Below, piece by piece: positions 11,809 through 22,754 of a stretch of DNA of 64,000 nucleotides; position 1 is the first letter of the stretch; every line of letters begins with the position of its first letter. Source of the DNA: Oenanthe sinensis (taxonomy: Eukaryota > Streptophyta > Magnoliopsida > Apiales > Apiaceae). Under the pieces are notes generated by a model that saw only the letters and a list, made by a program, of their open reading frames with translations, searched no databases and was not told where the DNA came from. The position numbers were made by a program, and so were the translations under genes. Location of the stretch: the NCBI GenBank assembly GCA_028671895.1, contig CM053800.1:15335886-15399885 (forward strand). Reading direction: 5' to 3'.

Positions 11809-12569
11809 AGAGGAGGGAAATGGGGAGACATATATGTGATGGTCATTGAAAATATTGTAAATTCTATTCATAACCTCTTGATGCTAGAATTTAACTGCAA
11901 ATTTCAAGTCGACTAAAATGTAATTTAGTAGAAATGGTCTAGGGTCAATTTCAATATGATTAAATTTGATTAAAAATTCAAATTTATAAAATTCGTTATA
12001 ATATGATATATAAAATCATTAATAAATTCAATCATACCTAATTGTAAATATCAAATTTAACTAAAATCGTTTGTCAAAAAAAAAAAACCAAAATCGAAAA
12101 AATATCAAATTGGATGTAAGGTAGGAAAAAATGTGAACTTTGACTATATCTAATTCAATTTATTTAATATTTAATATAAAAACCTATCAATTTTCTACTG
12201 CATTCTTCCGTACTATATATATGTATATATATGTATATATATGTATATATATATATGTATATATGTATATATAAGGTTTCGTTCAATGAAATACTCTTAA
12301 ATAGAGTAGAAATTGGAGAGTTAAATGTTTTGCATTATGTTTTACAATGATTATATAAGTAGAATATAATGCCTTACATATATGTAATTCTATTAGTACT
12401 TAATTTAAGGTACTCCCTATAATTTTTGTTTAAATTATCGTTTTGTGGTCAAATATTGAAGATATATGTATTTGATATATGTTTTTCTATGCCAATGTGA
12501 TAGCATTAATTGTGTTTATCATTTTTGTAGCTTGGCAATTTTTTGTGTAAAGAAACAAATTTTATGCAA
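11809..12569. other. AT-rich spacer with microsatellite
   Basis: No coding signal was seen on either strand. It contains poly-A (12078-12086) and an (ATATATGT)n-type microsatellite at about 12213-12275. The sequence is typical plant intergenic DNA. Confidence 0.6.
12213..12275. repeat. Microsatellite, ATATATGT-type
   Basis: This is a run of TATATATGTA units with slight phase changes, about 60 bp long. Confidence 0.85.
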
Positions 12570-13560
12570 AAAATGAAAAAGTTTATTTGGTCTACATATA
12601 TAGAGGCTGACCAGTTTGAAGGATGGTGGAAAGCAGTAATAGAATAATTCAAGTTGGAAGAACACAAATGAAACTAGAAGGTTAAGTCATAAGTGTATAT
12701 CTGGTAAATCTATTATACTTTCGAAATTGTTTCTTGAAAATGATGCTACCGAATTGTTTCTTGACATGAGAATCCAAACTATTGGACATGAGATAGATGA
12801 CATCAAATCTTATGAAATGAAGGATGTAAAAATAAAAGATAAACTTTTCCAGGTTCTTTACATGTCATTGTGATTAGTCAGTATTTTTTATTATTTACTC
12901 TATGGTGAATTGTTCATATATTTTGGTGATATGTTCAATATGTATTCAGATTTATTATATTATATTATAGGTTAAAATCAGTAAGGCTCAAGTTGATTAC
13001 TCTTGTAAAAAATTTGTCATGTGTGGTATTCTTTGTAGACACGTATTTTGTGTACTTAATCATTTTGAAGTGGTTAAGTTGCCTAGCGACTTGTTCTAAA
13101 CTGATGGATGAAAAATGCAGAAAATAAGTCATTATAAAAAATGTTTAGTATATCTGATGAGATTCAAAATATGGAAGTCGTATCTACCGAATTGACAAAT
13201 CTATGGTTTGCTTTTCATAAATGTTTGACCAAACATGAGTTGATCTTGTTGAACTTAAAAATGTGAATTAAACAATTAAGGATTTGATTGTTGTTTTTGG
13301 TGATTAATATGCTAGTTTTAGCAAGAAAGATTTTATAGCAAATCTGTTAGGTAAACAACCAGCTAGTGACCATTCATGCACTAATACAATGTAAGAATAA
13401 AGGTTCTAGTTTGAAGCGACTTATTGGTAAGAGGGAGAAACCAAACGAGTAAGCAAAGAAAAAGACAAAGAAATCTAAATTATGTGGTTCTATTATGCAT
13501 GATTAAAGAACCTGCCCTACAAAGAAGAAAGTCGTGGAGTCAAGGGTTGAAAATTATATT
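12570..13560 (+). pseudogene. FAR1/FHY3-related (MULE-derived) protein relic
   Basis: Four blocks appear in the order found in FAR1-family proteins, which derive from Mutator-like transposases. They are FIWSTYIEADQFEGWWKAVIE (near 12581, the transposase-domain end), YEMKDVKIKDKLF (12810-12850), a SWIM-type zinc finger CKKFVMCGILCRHVFCVLNH (12999-13065), and a C-terminal basic/zinc-knuckle-like region with LCGSIMHD and RTCPTKKK (13470-13530). Many stops and frameshifts separate them, and intron-like gaps lie around 12855-12970. The first Cys of the SWIM CxC pair is replaced by Tyr. It could be a dead host FAR1 gene or a dead MULE; the sequence does not decide. Confidence 0.65.
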
Positions 13561-13897
13561 GTACCTTAAATATTTTAGTATCATTTAATTTTCTGAATTA
13601 TTACTTTCAATTGGTTATTCTAATTGTGTTAGAAACTATTGGGATTTAAATGTTGAATATGTGTTTCTTTATAATGGAGTAGTTTTCTCCAGGTTGGTGA
13701 TTTATTCAGTATTTGTTGGTGATTTATGTAAATAACCAAATTTTTTCATTTTTTATTTTAAATATATGTTGTTACTATTTTGGCAAACATTAGTTTGTTC
13801 CATTTTTTAATTTCGTAGTTCGTACACTTTATAGTTTGATAATTTTATAGTTTTATAGCTGGTGATTTGTTTAGTATTGGTTAGTGATTTTTGATAA

Positions 13898-13929
<32 letters not shown>

Positions 13930-13931
13930 GA
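13561..13931. other. Spacer with TA microsatellite
   Basis: No coding signal was seen. A (TA)n tract with a TACA interruption lies at 13897-13929, immediately next to the LTR relic that begins at 13932. Confidence 0.6.
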
Positions 13932-15084
13932 TGTTAAACAGAATGAGTGTTGTATAAGGGGCGTTGAATGCAATTTTTTAAATAATTACTATTCTTACCA
14001 ACAATAAAGAAGAATAATGTTTAACAAGTTTGAAATGCAAACAAACAAAGCAGATCAAAGACAGAGTGTTTGAACTTCAAAATTAATATGTTATTAATTT
14101 TGTTGCTACAACTCAACTCAAAAAGTAATTCCAGCTTTTAGTTACAATAATAATTGGATTTGCTATTGTTACTAAGCTTGAGAGAAAAACAATATGTTTC
14201 TAGCTTAGTTGCATAAGGAAAATAGCACGTGGGATGTGTGTTTTTATACTGAAACACATATATCACTTACAAGTGCACTTTTCCTTTATCCTAGAATAGA
14301 GCTCAAAATAGAAACATTACTTTTCTATTCAAATTTGGCTTCATTCCTTTTATAAATAAAGTGTCTCTGAGATTTGCAGAAATCTTTGACTCCTTGAGCA
14401 CATCTTGTCCTTTTGATTGTCTTCTCCCAAATTGCAGTAGTAGACTTGACAGAGTAGATTGGAATGTCAAAATCATTCCTTTATTTTCTGTAAAGCATAA
14501 TGTAACGTAATATGTAATAGTGATATCGATAACTTAACTAAGAAATAAAGACAGTCAAATAATACTAATATGCAGCAAAGGAATCTAGAAGGACATGTAA
14601 ACAGGAATCATACATACATCATTGCAGAGTATTCAAGATGAAAGAGTTACTGAACGTCAGCGAGAGAAGTTCATTAATATGTTCAGGCCTCAACAACAAA
14701 TAAGAATTCAAAAGATTTCATATTAAAGACAGTGTAATGATTTGAGTATAAATGTCAAAGGGTTTCAATGATCAGAAGCAATGCAACAATCTAAGGTTAA
14801 TCAGCTAGAACAGAAAAGAAGTCAAGGGAATTCAATTCAGTTTTAGTCGTTTGTGAACCAGACCAGTGCACTAAGCGTCATCAAAACAAGGAAAGAATTG
14901 TCTTGATCTATAAGAAGAAAATCAGTTGATCAAGCCAGAAGAGTGAAAACCAAGTGGTAAATACTTTAAGAACTCAAGATATTGTTTAATGCAAGTATTA
15001 CTACATTTGGTGGTTCCTACACTCTTGAAACCATGTGTCAAGCGCAACAAAACTCAAGCCAAGGCGCAACAAAGTAAATGGACA
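13932..15084 (-). repeat. Sirevirus-type LTR relic, minus orientation
   Basis: Read on the minus strand, the sequence ends GCATTCAACGCCCCTTATAC followed by AACACTCATTCTGTTTAACA. That is the hallmark 3' end of Sirevirus LTRs (TTGTATTCAACCCCCC-type block, then ...AACA). A TATA box (CAGTATAAAAACAC, minus strand) lies near 14245-14262, and a second TATA-like site (TTTATAAAAGG) near 14349-14361. The other boundary is unclear; about 1.15 kb fits a nearly full LTR. No matching target duplication was found, so it may be truncated. Confidence 0.55.
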
Positions 15085-15085
15085 T

Positions 15086-15480
15086 TGTTAGGTCCAAATG
15101 TGTTGTAGAGGGGGGGGGGGTGAATACAACTTTTTAGCTTTATGAAGTAATAAATACTATGTAATAAATGAACACAATGATTCAAGAAATATATGTCTTA
15201 TATATAACTTGAAAGGGTTGCTACAACATTCATTACACTAGTACAACAGAAGTAAAGAGGATAGTAAATGATACTAAGCTCTGTGAATACTCTCTCTCTC
15301 TCTTTTACAAGTGTTTCTCTTAATATTGCTCTCTTTAAAAAGTTACACAAGTACTTCTATTTATACTACTTGTAATCTATGACTTGTAGTCTTCAAAAGA
15401 TAAGATATGAGTGGCCCAATGTTGTCCACATAAATCTTATCTTGCCTTGAAAGCTTGGAAATCGGCCAACCAGATGATGC
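15086..15480 (-). repeat. Truncated Sirevirus-type LTR (promoter-proximal 3' part), minus orientation
   Basis: On the minus strand this reads GTAGTATAAATAGAAG (a TATA box near 15357-15366), a GA-rich tract, then GTATTCACCCCCCCCCC and ACATTTGGACCTAACA. That is the normal end of a Sirevirus LTR. The upstream (U3) half is missing and is replaced at 15481 by a plus-strand LTR, whose insertion may have cut it. No primer binding site follows the LTR end. Confidence 0.6.
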
Positions 15481-16075
15481 TGTTAGGAATCTACATGTAA
15501 TTTTATGATAACATTAATCTTAGAATCATAGAAATTTTATTTGATGTAACTGATCAATTGATATGAAAGTTATAAATATCAATTGATCAGGAAACCATTT
15601 ATCAGTTGAAATGTTTATCTGAATCAACTGATAATTTGGATAGTGGCATAGGTGTACTAAGTCTGTTTCAATCGATAAGGTGTAAATCAATTGATATTTT
15701 ATTCTTCAATTGATGTTAGAGTCGATTGATATAGATCATCAATTGATGTGTAAATTAAACTATCAAATTGTAATTATGTGAAGACAGGAAATTACACAAG
15801 TGAAGGATGATCAATTGATATTGAAACATCGATGGATGAGAGATCAATCGAAGAAACCAAGTCAAGAGTTGAAGACCATCAACTGATGTGAAGACCCATC
15901 GATTGATGTATCGATTGATATCATTTATCAATCGATAAGGCAACTTACTTATCAATCGATGGATATCAAGATCAATCGAAGAACATTATCAGTTGATGAA
16001 TTAAGGAAGAGTCAATTGATATGCTTAACAGCAAATTATCAATTGACTGTGACAAAAAGGCAATCTGTCAGAGAT
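15481..16075 (+). repeat. 5' part of a Sirevirus-1-type LTR, truncated
   Basis: It begins TGTTAGGAATCTACATG and tracks the Sirevirus-1 LTR (22687-23864) landmark by landmark: GTAACTGATCAATTGATATG, GGAAACCA, TATCAGTTGAAA and GCTTAACA. It is packed with ATC-N4-GAT dyads (for example near 15553, 15585, 15638, 15745, 15899, 15910, 15951 and 16009). Similarity fades near 16060-16075, before the TATA region. The downstream gag belongs to a lineage with a different motif, so this LTR is probably not the 5' LTR of Sirevirus-2. Confidence 0.7.
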
Positions 16076-16109
16076 CCAAAAAGGCAAAATAACACCTATA
16101 GAAGAGCAT

Positions 16110-16521
16110 TAATAAAGCAAATAATTATTAAAAGGATCCTAATGCTCCTAGAAAGAAGTGTTTCAGATGTGGCAACCACAACCATTTAGCTATAGATTAT
16201 AAAGCAAAAATTGAAAAAGAATCAGAGTTTAGTCTTCCACAGACTCTGAAAAGTCACTACATTCCACAAAAACCTTGTTATCACTGTGGTAGCATATTTC
16301 ACTCTATTTATATGTGTAGAGACTATCATGAATTGTATTTAAATTTTTATGAGCTAAAATCATCTATTGACAAAAGCTGGTATGACACTGTTAAGACTCC
16401 ACCAGAGTCAAAAGAAATAAAGGAGACAGGTAAATCAAAGGTGAAAATTGTTAAACCTGTTTCACCTAAAGTTAGAGGAAAAGGATCCAAAACTGTTTGG
16501 ATCCCCAAAACAACTAACTAG
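16110..16521 (+). pseudogene. Sirevirus-2 gag C-terminus with two zinc knuckles
   Basis: Frame +1 encodes KCFRCGNHNHLAIDYK (near 16155-16205; the last Cys of CX2CX4HX4C is Tyr). A complete second knuckle follows, PCYHCGSIFHSIYMC (near 16273-16318). Then comes a basic linker ending SKTVWIPKTTN and a stop at 16519-16521. Double nucleocapsid knuckles suit a Sirevirus gag that binds element RNA. The N-terminal gag is missing, and a frameshift separates this part from pol. Confidence 0.65.
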
Positions 16522-16532
16522 TTGCTTTATGT

Positions 16533-19500
16533 ATGCAGGGAACAAGGGTAAAGAATGTAACCCTAATCTTGGACAGTGGATGCTCAGGACACATGACTGG
16601 AAAGAAATCCCTGCTTACAGACTTTGTGGAAATGGCTGGCCCAGAAGTATCCTTTGGAGATGGCAATAAAGGACAAACACTGGGATATGGCAAGATTGTA
16701 CTTGGGAATGTCATCATTGAACAAATAGTTCTAGTTGATGGCTTAAGACACAATTTGATAAGCATAAGTCAACTAGGAGATAAAGGTTACCATACTGGCT
16801 TTGACAACAAAGAGTGTCTTGTGACTCACAAAAAAACAGGTATTCTGGTTTTTAAAGGTCACAGACATGGTAACATTTATGAAGCCAGCTTGGAGGTTTG
16901 CATACAAAGTGAACTCACATGTCTCTATAGAAAGGCCTCAATTGAAGAAAGCTGGAAATGGCACAAGAAGCTGTCACATATCAACTTTAAAACACTAAAC
17001 AAGTTGGTTAAACAGAATCTTGTAAGAGGATTACCATAGGTTGATTTTGTGCAAGATGGACTCTGTGAAGCATGTCAACTTGGAAAGCAAAAGAAATCAC
17101 CTTTCAAGAGCAAGACAATCAACACCATTTCTGAACCCCTTTATTTATTGCACCTTGATTTATTTGGTCCAGTGAATGTTATGTCTATTAATAAAAAGAA
17201 ATATGCTCTTGTTATTGTAGATGATTTTACAAGATTCACATGGGTTTTCCTTCCACATTCAAAGGATGAAGCTCCACAACACATAATAGACCATATCATT
17301 TTTATGGAAAGAAATTCAAAGAAAACAGTTAGAGTTCTAAGGAGTGACAATGGTACTGAATTCAAGAATTCAATCATAGAGGACTACTGTGCATTAAAAG
17401 GAATTACTCAACAATTTTCTGCACCAGGAACTCCTCAACAAAATGGAGTTGTGGAGAGAAAGAATAGAACCCTCATAGAAGCTGCCAGAACAATGCTAGC
17501 AGAGTCTAAGCTACCAGTATATTTTTGGGCAGAGGCAGTCAATACAGCATGTTTCACTCAAAACTGTACTTTAATAAATATGCATGGAAAGACTCCCTAT
17601 GGAATGATAAAGGACAAGAAGCCAAGTGTGAAACACTTTCACATATTTGGATGCAAGTGTTATGTACTGAAAGTACATCCTGAAAATCTGAGAAAATTTG
17701 AAGCCAAAGTAGATGAATCATTTTTTCTTGGATATGCATCAAACACAAAAGCATTCAGTGTGTTTAATCTCAGAACCAAAATTGTTATGAAATCTATTCA
17801 TGTTGCATTTGATGATAAAAAGTTTACAGGATTGCAAGATGAGTCAGAGTCTACTACACTGGAATTTGAAAATCTAAAAAGTTCTGAAATAAATGAAGAA
17901 GAAGAGGATGAAGACCCTCAAGTAACTCCTAATCCAACACAGGAACCTGCACATTCTGAGGGGGAGCCATAAAATACAACTCCAAATGATTCAGAGTCTA
18001 ACAGGTTAGGGTCTACCCAGACAGAGTCTAGACAGACTGAGTCAAATTCCTCAGAATCTAAATCATCAGGGTCTGGATCAAGCAACTCGGAACCCTTGAC
18101 AGAGTCAAGCAATTTAGGGGGAGCCTCTTCATTTGAATTTCACTTAAATACAGAAGATGCAAATGACTTAGGGGGAGCTTCAAGCTCAAGAATCAATCTT
18201 CCACCAGCTAGAAAATGGACAAGAGGTCACCCTCATGACTTAATAATTGGTGACCCTGAGAGTGGTGTACAAACATGAACAGCCACTCAAAATGAATGTC
18301 TTTATAGCTGTTTTCTCTCAAAGAATGAACCCAAGAAAATTGAGGAAGCCTTGCAAGATCCTGATTGGATAATTGCAATGCAAGAGGAATTGAATGAATT
18401 TGAGAGAAACAAAGTGTGGAAACTTGTACCAAGACCTAGAGATAGATCAGTTGTTGGTGCAAAATGGGTGTACAGAAACAAACTTGATGATAGTGGAACT
18501 GTAATAAGAAACAAAGTAAGGCTAATTCTAAAAGGATACTCACAGGAGGAAGGAATTGAGTATGATGAAACTTTTGCACCAGTAGTAAGATTGGAAGCTA
18601 TAAGAATGTTTCTTGCTTTTGCACCTCTTTCAAAATTCAAGTTGTATCAGATGGATGTAAAAAGTGCCTTCTTGAATGGAAAATTGGAAGAAGAAGTCTA
18701 TGTGGAGCAACCACCAGGATTTGTTGATCCAAAATATCCTCATCATGTTTACAGATTAGATAAGGCACTTTATGGATTGAAGCAAGCACCTAGAGCATGG
18801 TATGACACTCTTTCAAAATTTCTTCTTGAAAATGGATTCATAAGAGGTACCATTGACAAAACTCTCTTTATTAGAAAGTATAAAGGTGACATTTTGCTTG
18901 TCCAAATTTATGTTGATGATATTATATTTGGATCTACTAATGACAAACTCTGTGAAAAGTTTAGTAAACTAATGCAGTCAAATTATGAAATGAGCATGAT
19001 GGGAGAATTGAACTTCTTTTTGGGGCTTCAAGTCAAACAGAATGATGATGGAATTTTCATCAATCAAACAAAGTATGTAAAAGAACTATTGAATAAGTTT
19101 GATATGCAAGATTCTGTAACTGCTAAAACTCTCATGTCAACAACCACTAAGCTAGACTCTGATCCAAAGGGTAAGAAAGTTGACAACACCAGCTACAGAG
19201 GTATGATTGGCTCATTATTATATTTAACTGCTAGTAGACCAGATATAATGTTTGCAACTTGTCTGTGTGCTAGATTTCAATCTGACCCCAAAGAATCACA
19301 TTTAATAGCTGTAAAAAGAATTTTTAGATATTTCAAGGGGGCACAAACTCTTGGACTTTGGTATCCTAGAGAGTCAGATTTTTCATTAATTGGCTATTCA
19401 GATTCTGACTATGCAGGATGCAAAGTAGACAGGAAAAGCACAAAATGTCAGTGCCATTTTCTTGGCAACAGATTAATTTCTTGGTTTAGCAAGAAACAAC

Positions 19501-19849
19501 AGAGTGTATCAACCTCAACAGCTGAGGCTGAATACGTTGTCGCTGGAAGTTGCTGTGCTCAAATTCTGTGGATAAGAAATCAATTACTTGATTATGGACT
19601 AACATTCTCAAATATTCCTATGTATTGTGATAATACCAGTGCTATTAAAATTGCAGAGAATCCAGTCCAACATTCCAGAACAAAGTAAATTGATGTCAGG
19701 TATCATTTCATTAGAGAACATGTTGAAAATGGTACTGTGACACTTCACTATGTTCCAACTGACAAACAGATTGTAGAGATTTTGACAAAACCACTTGATG
19801 AGTCTACCTTTCTTAGACTCGTAGGTGAATTAGGTATGTTAAACATGTA
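16533..19849 (+). pseudogene. Sirevirus-2 pol (protease, integrase, RT, RNase H), four stop codons
   Basis: One frame runs throughout. The protease core is LDSGCSGHMTG (16569-16601). The integrase zinc site uses WHKKLSH and CEACQ, followed by the catalytic DDE core (HLDLFGP, RSDNGTEF, GVVERKNRT). The hinge is Ser/Glu-rich. RT has YQMDVKSAFLNG and YVDDIIFGST, and RNase H has SDSDYAG, STAEAEY and CDNTSAI, ending MLNM. In-frame stops occur at 17037 (TAG), 17970 (TAA), 18276 (TGA) and 19686 (TAA, replacing the His of TKHID). All visible catalytic residues remain, so loss of function is by these stops. Confidence 0.85.
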
Positions 19850-20326
19850 AGTAATTACAAATTACAAACAGCAAGGTATGTACTTTAATCATAATTTTGG
19901 TTGTAACACATTATAATTAATTATTTTTGCAAAATTTTTATTGGTACTTTATCTTGACAGAGTCTAGTTTTTAGAATCTGACGAGTCTATAGACTCTGAC
20001 TAGTCTGTAGACTCTGAGAGTCTGTAGACTCTGAAAAACAATTATCGCCTAGACTCCGAAACGGTTCAAATTCGCGCCTGCAGACTCTGATTTTGTTTAA
20101 ATTGTTCAAATGAGTTGAAATAGGCGGTAATAGTTATTTTTTACTGGAGATAGACTGTAGACTCGTATGTATTGTTACCAATTCAAACAAAATAGAAGAT
20201 TTTCATACATTTTACTCACTTATTTATTGGAATTAATTTCTAAGGCAGAACTATTCACAGAGCTCTTTACGAACCCTAGCAACTTTCTTCAAGCATATTC
20301 ATCACTTTCAATTAACAACAACTTCA
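19850..20326 (+). promoter_or_regulatory. Sirevirus-2 pol-to-ORF2 spacer with AGACTCT dyad array
   Basis: The spacer contains about ten AGACTCT/AGAGTCT sites between 19960 and 20170, several only 10-15 bp apart. It occupies the same position as the ATC-N4-GAT array of Sirevirus-1. No convincing TATA box was seen before the ORF2 ATG at 20327. Confidence 0.6.
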
Positions 20327-20602
20327 ATGGCTGCTATCTCAACTGTCATGAGGGGACCCAAGGCAATTGCTTACACATTTGGGGATTTCGAGTTCATGAC
20401 CACAAATCATGTTGCCGCCCTTGGAGAGAAGAAAGGGGTAGATGCTGACTACTACCCTGTGATGGATTTCTTGGAGCAATTCGAGCTACACTACATTCTC
20501 AAGGCATCACCAGTCATTCACATGGATGCTGTGTCACAAGCCTGGGGCTCTGCAAAAGTAGTTGATCCTTCTCAGGATCAACCAGGTAAAATAATGTTTA
20601 CA
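20327..20602 (+). pseudogene. Sirevirus-2 ORF2 N-terminus, truncated
   Basis: It starts MAAISTVMRGPKAIAYTFGD and shows YYPVMDFLEQFELHYILKAS and AVSQAWGSA. These align with FHPLMRFLGDCKVSKALSEA and ELWTSA in the Sirevirus-1 ORF2 N-terminal domain. The frame runs past 20602 only into the inverted RT fragment. About 92 residues of a protein expected to exceed 1000 remain. Confidence 0.6.
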
Positions 20603-20962
20603 CCAAAAAGAAGTTTAACTCTCCCATCATGCTCATTTCATAATTTGACTGCATTAATTTGCTAAACTTTTCACAGAGTTTTTCATTAGTAGAACCAAAT
20701 ATAATATAATCAACAAAAATATGGACAAGAAAAATATCACCTTTATGTTTTCCAATAAAGAGTGTTTTGTCAATGGTACCTCTAATGAAACCATTTTCAA
20801 GAAGAAATTTTGATAGATTTTCATACCATACTCTATGTGCTTGCTTCAATCCATATAGTGCCTTGTCTAACCTATAAACATGATCAGGAAACTTTGGATC
20901 AACAAATCCTGGTGGTTGCTCCACATAGACCTTTTCTTCCAATTTTCCATTATGAAAGCATA
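20603..20962 (-). pseudogene. Inverted fragment of Sirevirus-2-type RT
   Basis: The minus strand encodes FHNGKLEEKVYVEQPPGF, KALYGLKQAHR, FGSTNEKLCEKFSKLMQ and MSMMGELNFF. It is nearly the same sequence as the RT of Sirevirus-2 but in the opposite direction, with YVDD changed to FVDY. The junctions fall in CCAAAAAG at 20603 and near GCATAAG at about 20955-20962, directly against the gag of Sirevirus-3. About 360 bp in all; both sides are fused without target duplications. Confidence 0.8.
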
Positions 20963-22686
20963 AGATGCTACTATTCATTATGATTGCAATCTCAAGTATG
21001 CATTAATTTTGGTCAACGATATTGAACATCCAATTACAGTTATTCTCGAGCACGAGAGATATGGGGTCGTAATTCCTCATAGACAGTTTCCAAAAAGTCT
21101 GTCTGATTACACAGATGAAGAAAATGAAGTTGTATCCCTGGATAAAAATATCAAACTCATATTGATAAAATCCCTAGATTATGTTATGTACAATCATGTG
21201 GACAATTGTAAAAACAACAAGAAATCAGAGAGAATATATTGGAAATCATGACCTCCCAATACGAGCAGTTTAGATCTAACCCTGATGAGGGTATCTCTAA
21301 GGTGTTTCAGAGATTGAAACAACTGATAAACGAGCTCAACCTAAATGGGAAATATTACAAGAACCAGGAGGTCAACAGGAAGTTTTTGTTAACCTTGCCA
21401 AATCATCTGGAACATAGGATCACAACTATCCGGGAGTCTGGGGACATAAAAGAGGTAACCCTAGAAAGACTTTATGGAGTTTTAAAGACCTATGAATTGG
21501 AACAAATCCAGACCAGAGAAACATATGGCAGAGGTAAGGTTCTGAGTTCCTCTAAAGCACTAATAGTGGAAGCACCAGGGAAGAAGGAAGTGAAGGCCGT
21601 CGCACCTTCTAACAGTTTAGTGGAGTATGTGGTTCCAGAATTTGGACATACTTCAGATAACCAGGAAAATGGTGAGTTCTACTCTTTGAAAGAACAGGAT
21701 CAACTGGAAGATGAATCTCTAGCTTTGGTTGCAAGGAGGTTTGACAACATGAGATTTCGAAGGAACCCCTCCTACAAAGTTAAATCTAATTTTTTAAAAT
21801 TTCAGAATTGAGGTTCTTCTATAGATGTATCAAGAAGCGTCTACAAGACCATCTTAATTGATAGAAGCAAGTTTCGTTGCTTCAACTGCAAAGAGCTAGG
21901 CCGCTTTGCAACTGAATTCAAGAAGCTAAAGCAAGGAAAAAGAGATAGTCTTATGAAGAGCTTAAAGAAAAGTATGATGCACTTGTGAAAAAGCATCATG
22001 AATGTCTTATCTAGCAGAGGGAAAAAACCGGGATGATTCAGACAATGATGATGAGGAAGAAATGGAAAATCTTGCTCTTATGGCTTCATCCGAAGAATCA
22101 TTGTCTCCAACTCGACAAGGAGGAAAAGAGGTAGGTCATTCATGCCCTAAGTTGTTTAAATTGCTAGGTAAATAACAAGATGATACAAGAGATAGAGTTA
22201 AGAAACTAATTCTAAAAAAGAAAGCCTTAACTGATGAGAATGATGTTTTAAAATTGTTAAAAATAAGAAATGACAAACTGACTGAGGACTTAGCTTTTCA
22301 GGTAAATAGAGTCAGTTGTTATGTTAAAGTTAAAACTTATCTCAGAAATTAGATAGTGGAAAAACAGAAGAAGTGTCTAGCCTATAAGAATTCCTCTTAT
22401 ATTGTAAAAGACCTAATTGGCCAACAAGAAATAAAACGTAAAGTGGAATAGGCTTTGAGTACAATCAATCTATAGGAAAGGCATGTAACATAACCTCGTT
22501 CAGAAAAACTACTGAAGAAAGGGGTATTCCACATGCTGTTAAGGACACACCTTAACCTCTTTTCATAACCCCTATCGAAGAACCAATCCTTGAGAGCTCT
22601 ATATTAATTTTTTATGAAATGAAGTAGAGGACCTCGAGGAAGAAAAGAAAAGAGAGGAACAAGCTAGGGACATACAAGAAGTTAAT
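20957..22686 (+). pseudogene. Sirevirus-3 gag (N-terminal portion), broken
   Basis: The N-terminal gag pattern is KHKMLL, LKYALILVNDIEHPIT and SLSDYTDEENEV (frame shifts between them). The ORF at 21239-21811 has the UBN2-type core (QYEQFRSNPDEGISKVFQRL, LLTLPNHLEHRI, GVLKTYELEQ). A zinc knuckle follows near 21874 (RCFNCKELGRFATEF), in which His and the last Cys are replaced. An acidic region near 22030-22090 resembles the Sirevirus-1 linker. The coding part is interrupted at 22686 by Sirevirus-1. Confidence 0.7.
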
Positions 22687-22754
22687 TGTTAGGAATTATG
22701 AGTTTTGATGATAACAAATTACTTAGAATTTCAATAGGGACTCAAAATTATTTT

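Larger units (their letters stand above)
16110..20602 (+). mobile_element. Sirevirus-2: decayed partial copia (Sirevirus) element
   Basis: It contains the gag tail, pol and the start of a third ORF in the same order as intact Sirevirus-1, with recognisable but diverged sequence. The 5' LTR and most of gag are missing, and the 3' end is cut at 20602 by an inverted RT fragment. The element carries its own repeated motif, AGACTCT/AGAGTCT, in gag, the integrase-RT hinge and the pol-ORF2 spacer. Its pol decay is mainly by nonsense mutations, with the frame otherwise preserved over 3.3 kb, so it is younger than Sirevirus-3. Confidence 0.8.

Noticed and set aside
15086..15480. Polypurine G10 tract at 15111-15120 as a PPT
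   Set aside because: On the minus strand it is the CCCCCC block typical of the Sirevirus LTR 3' end, so it is inside an LTR and not next to one.
20598..20978. Minus-strand 126-codon ORF as an independent gene
   Set aside because: It is a reversed piece of Sirevirus RT with the YVDD site damaged, not a gene.
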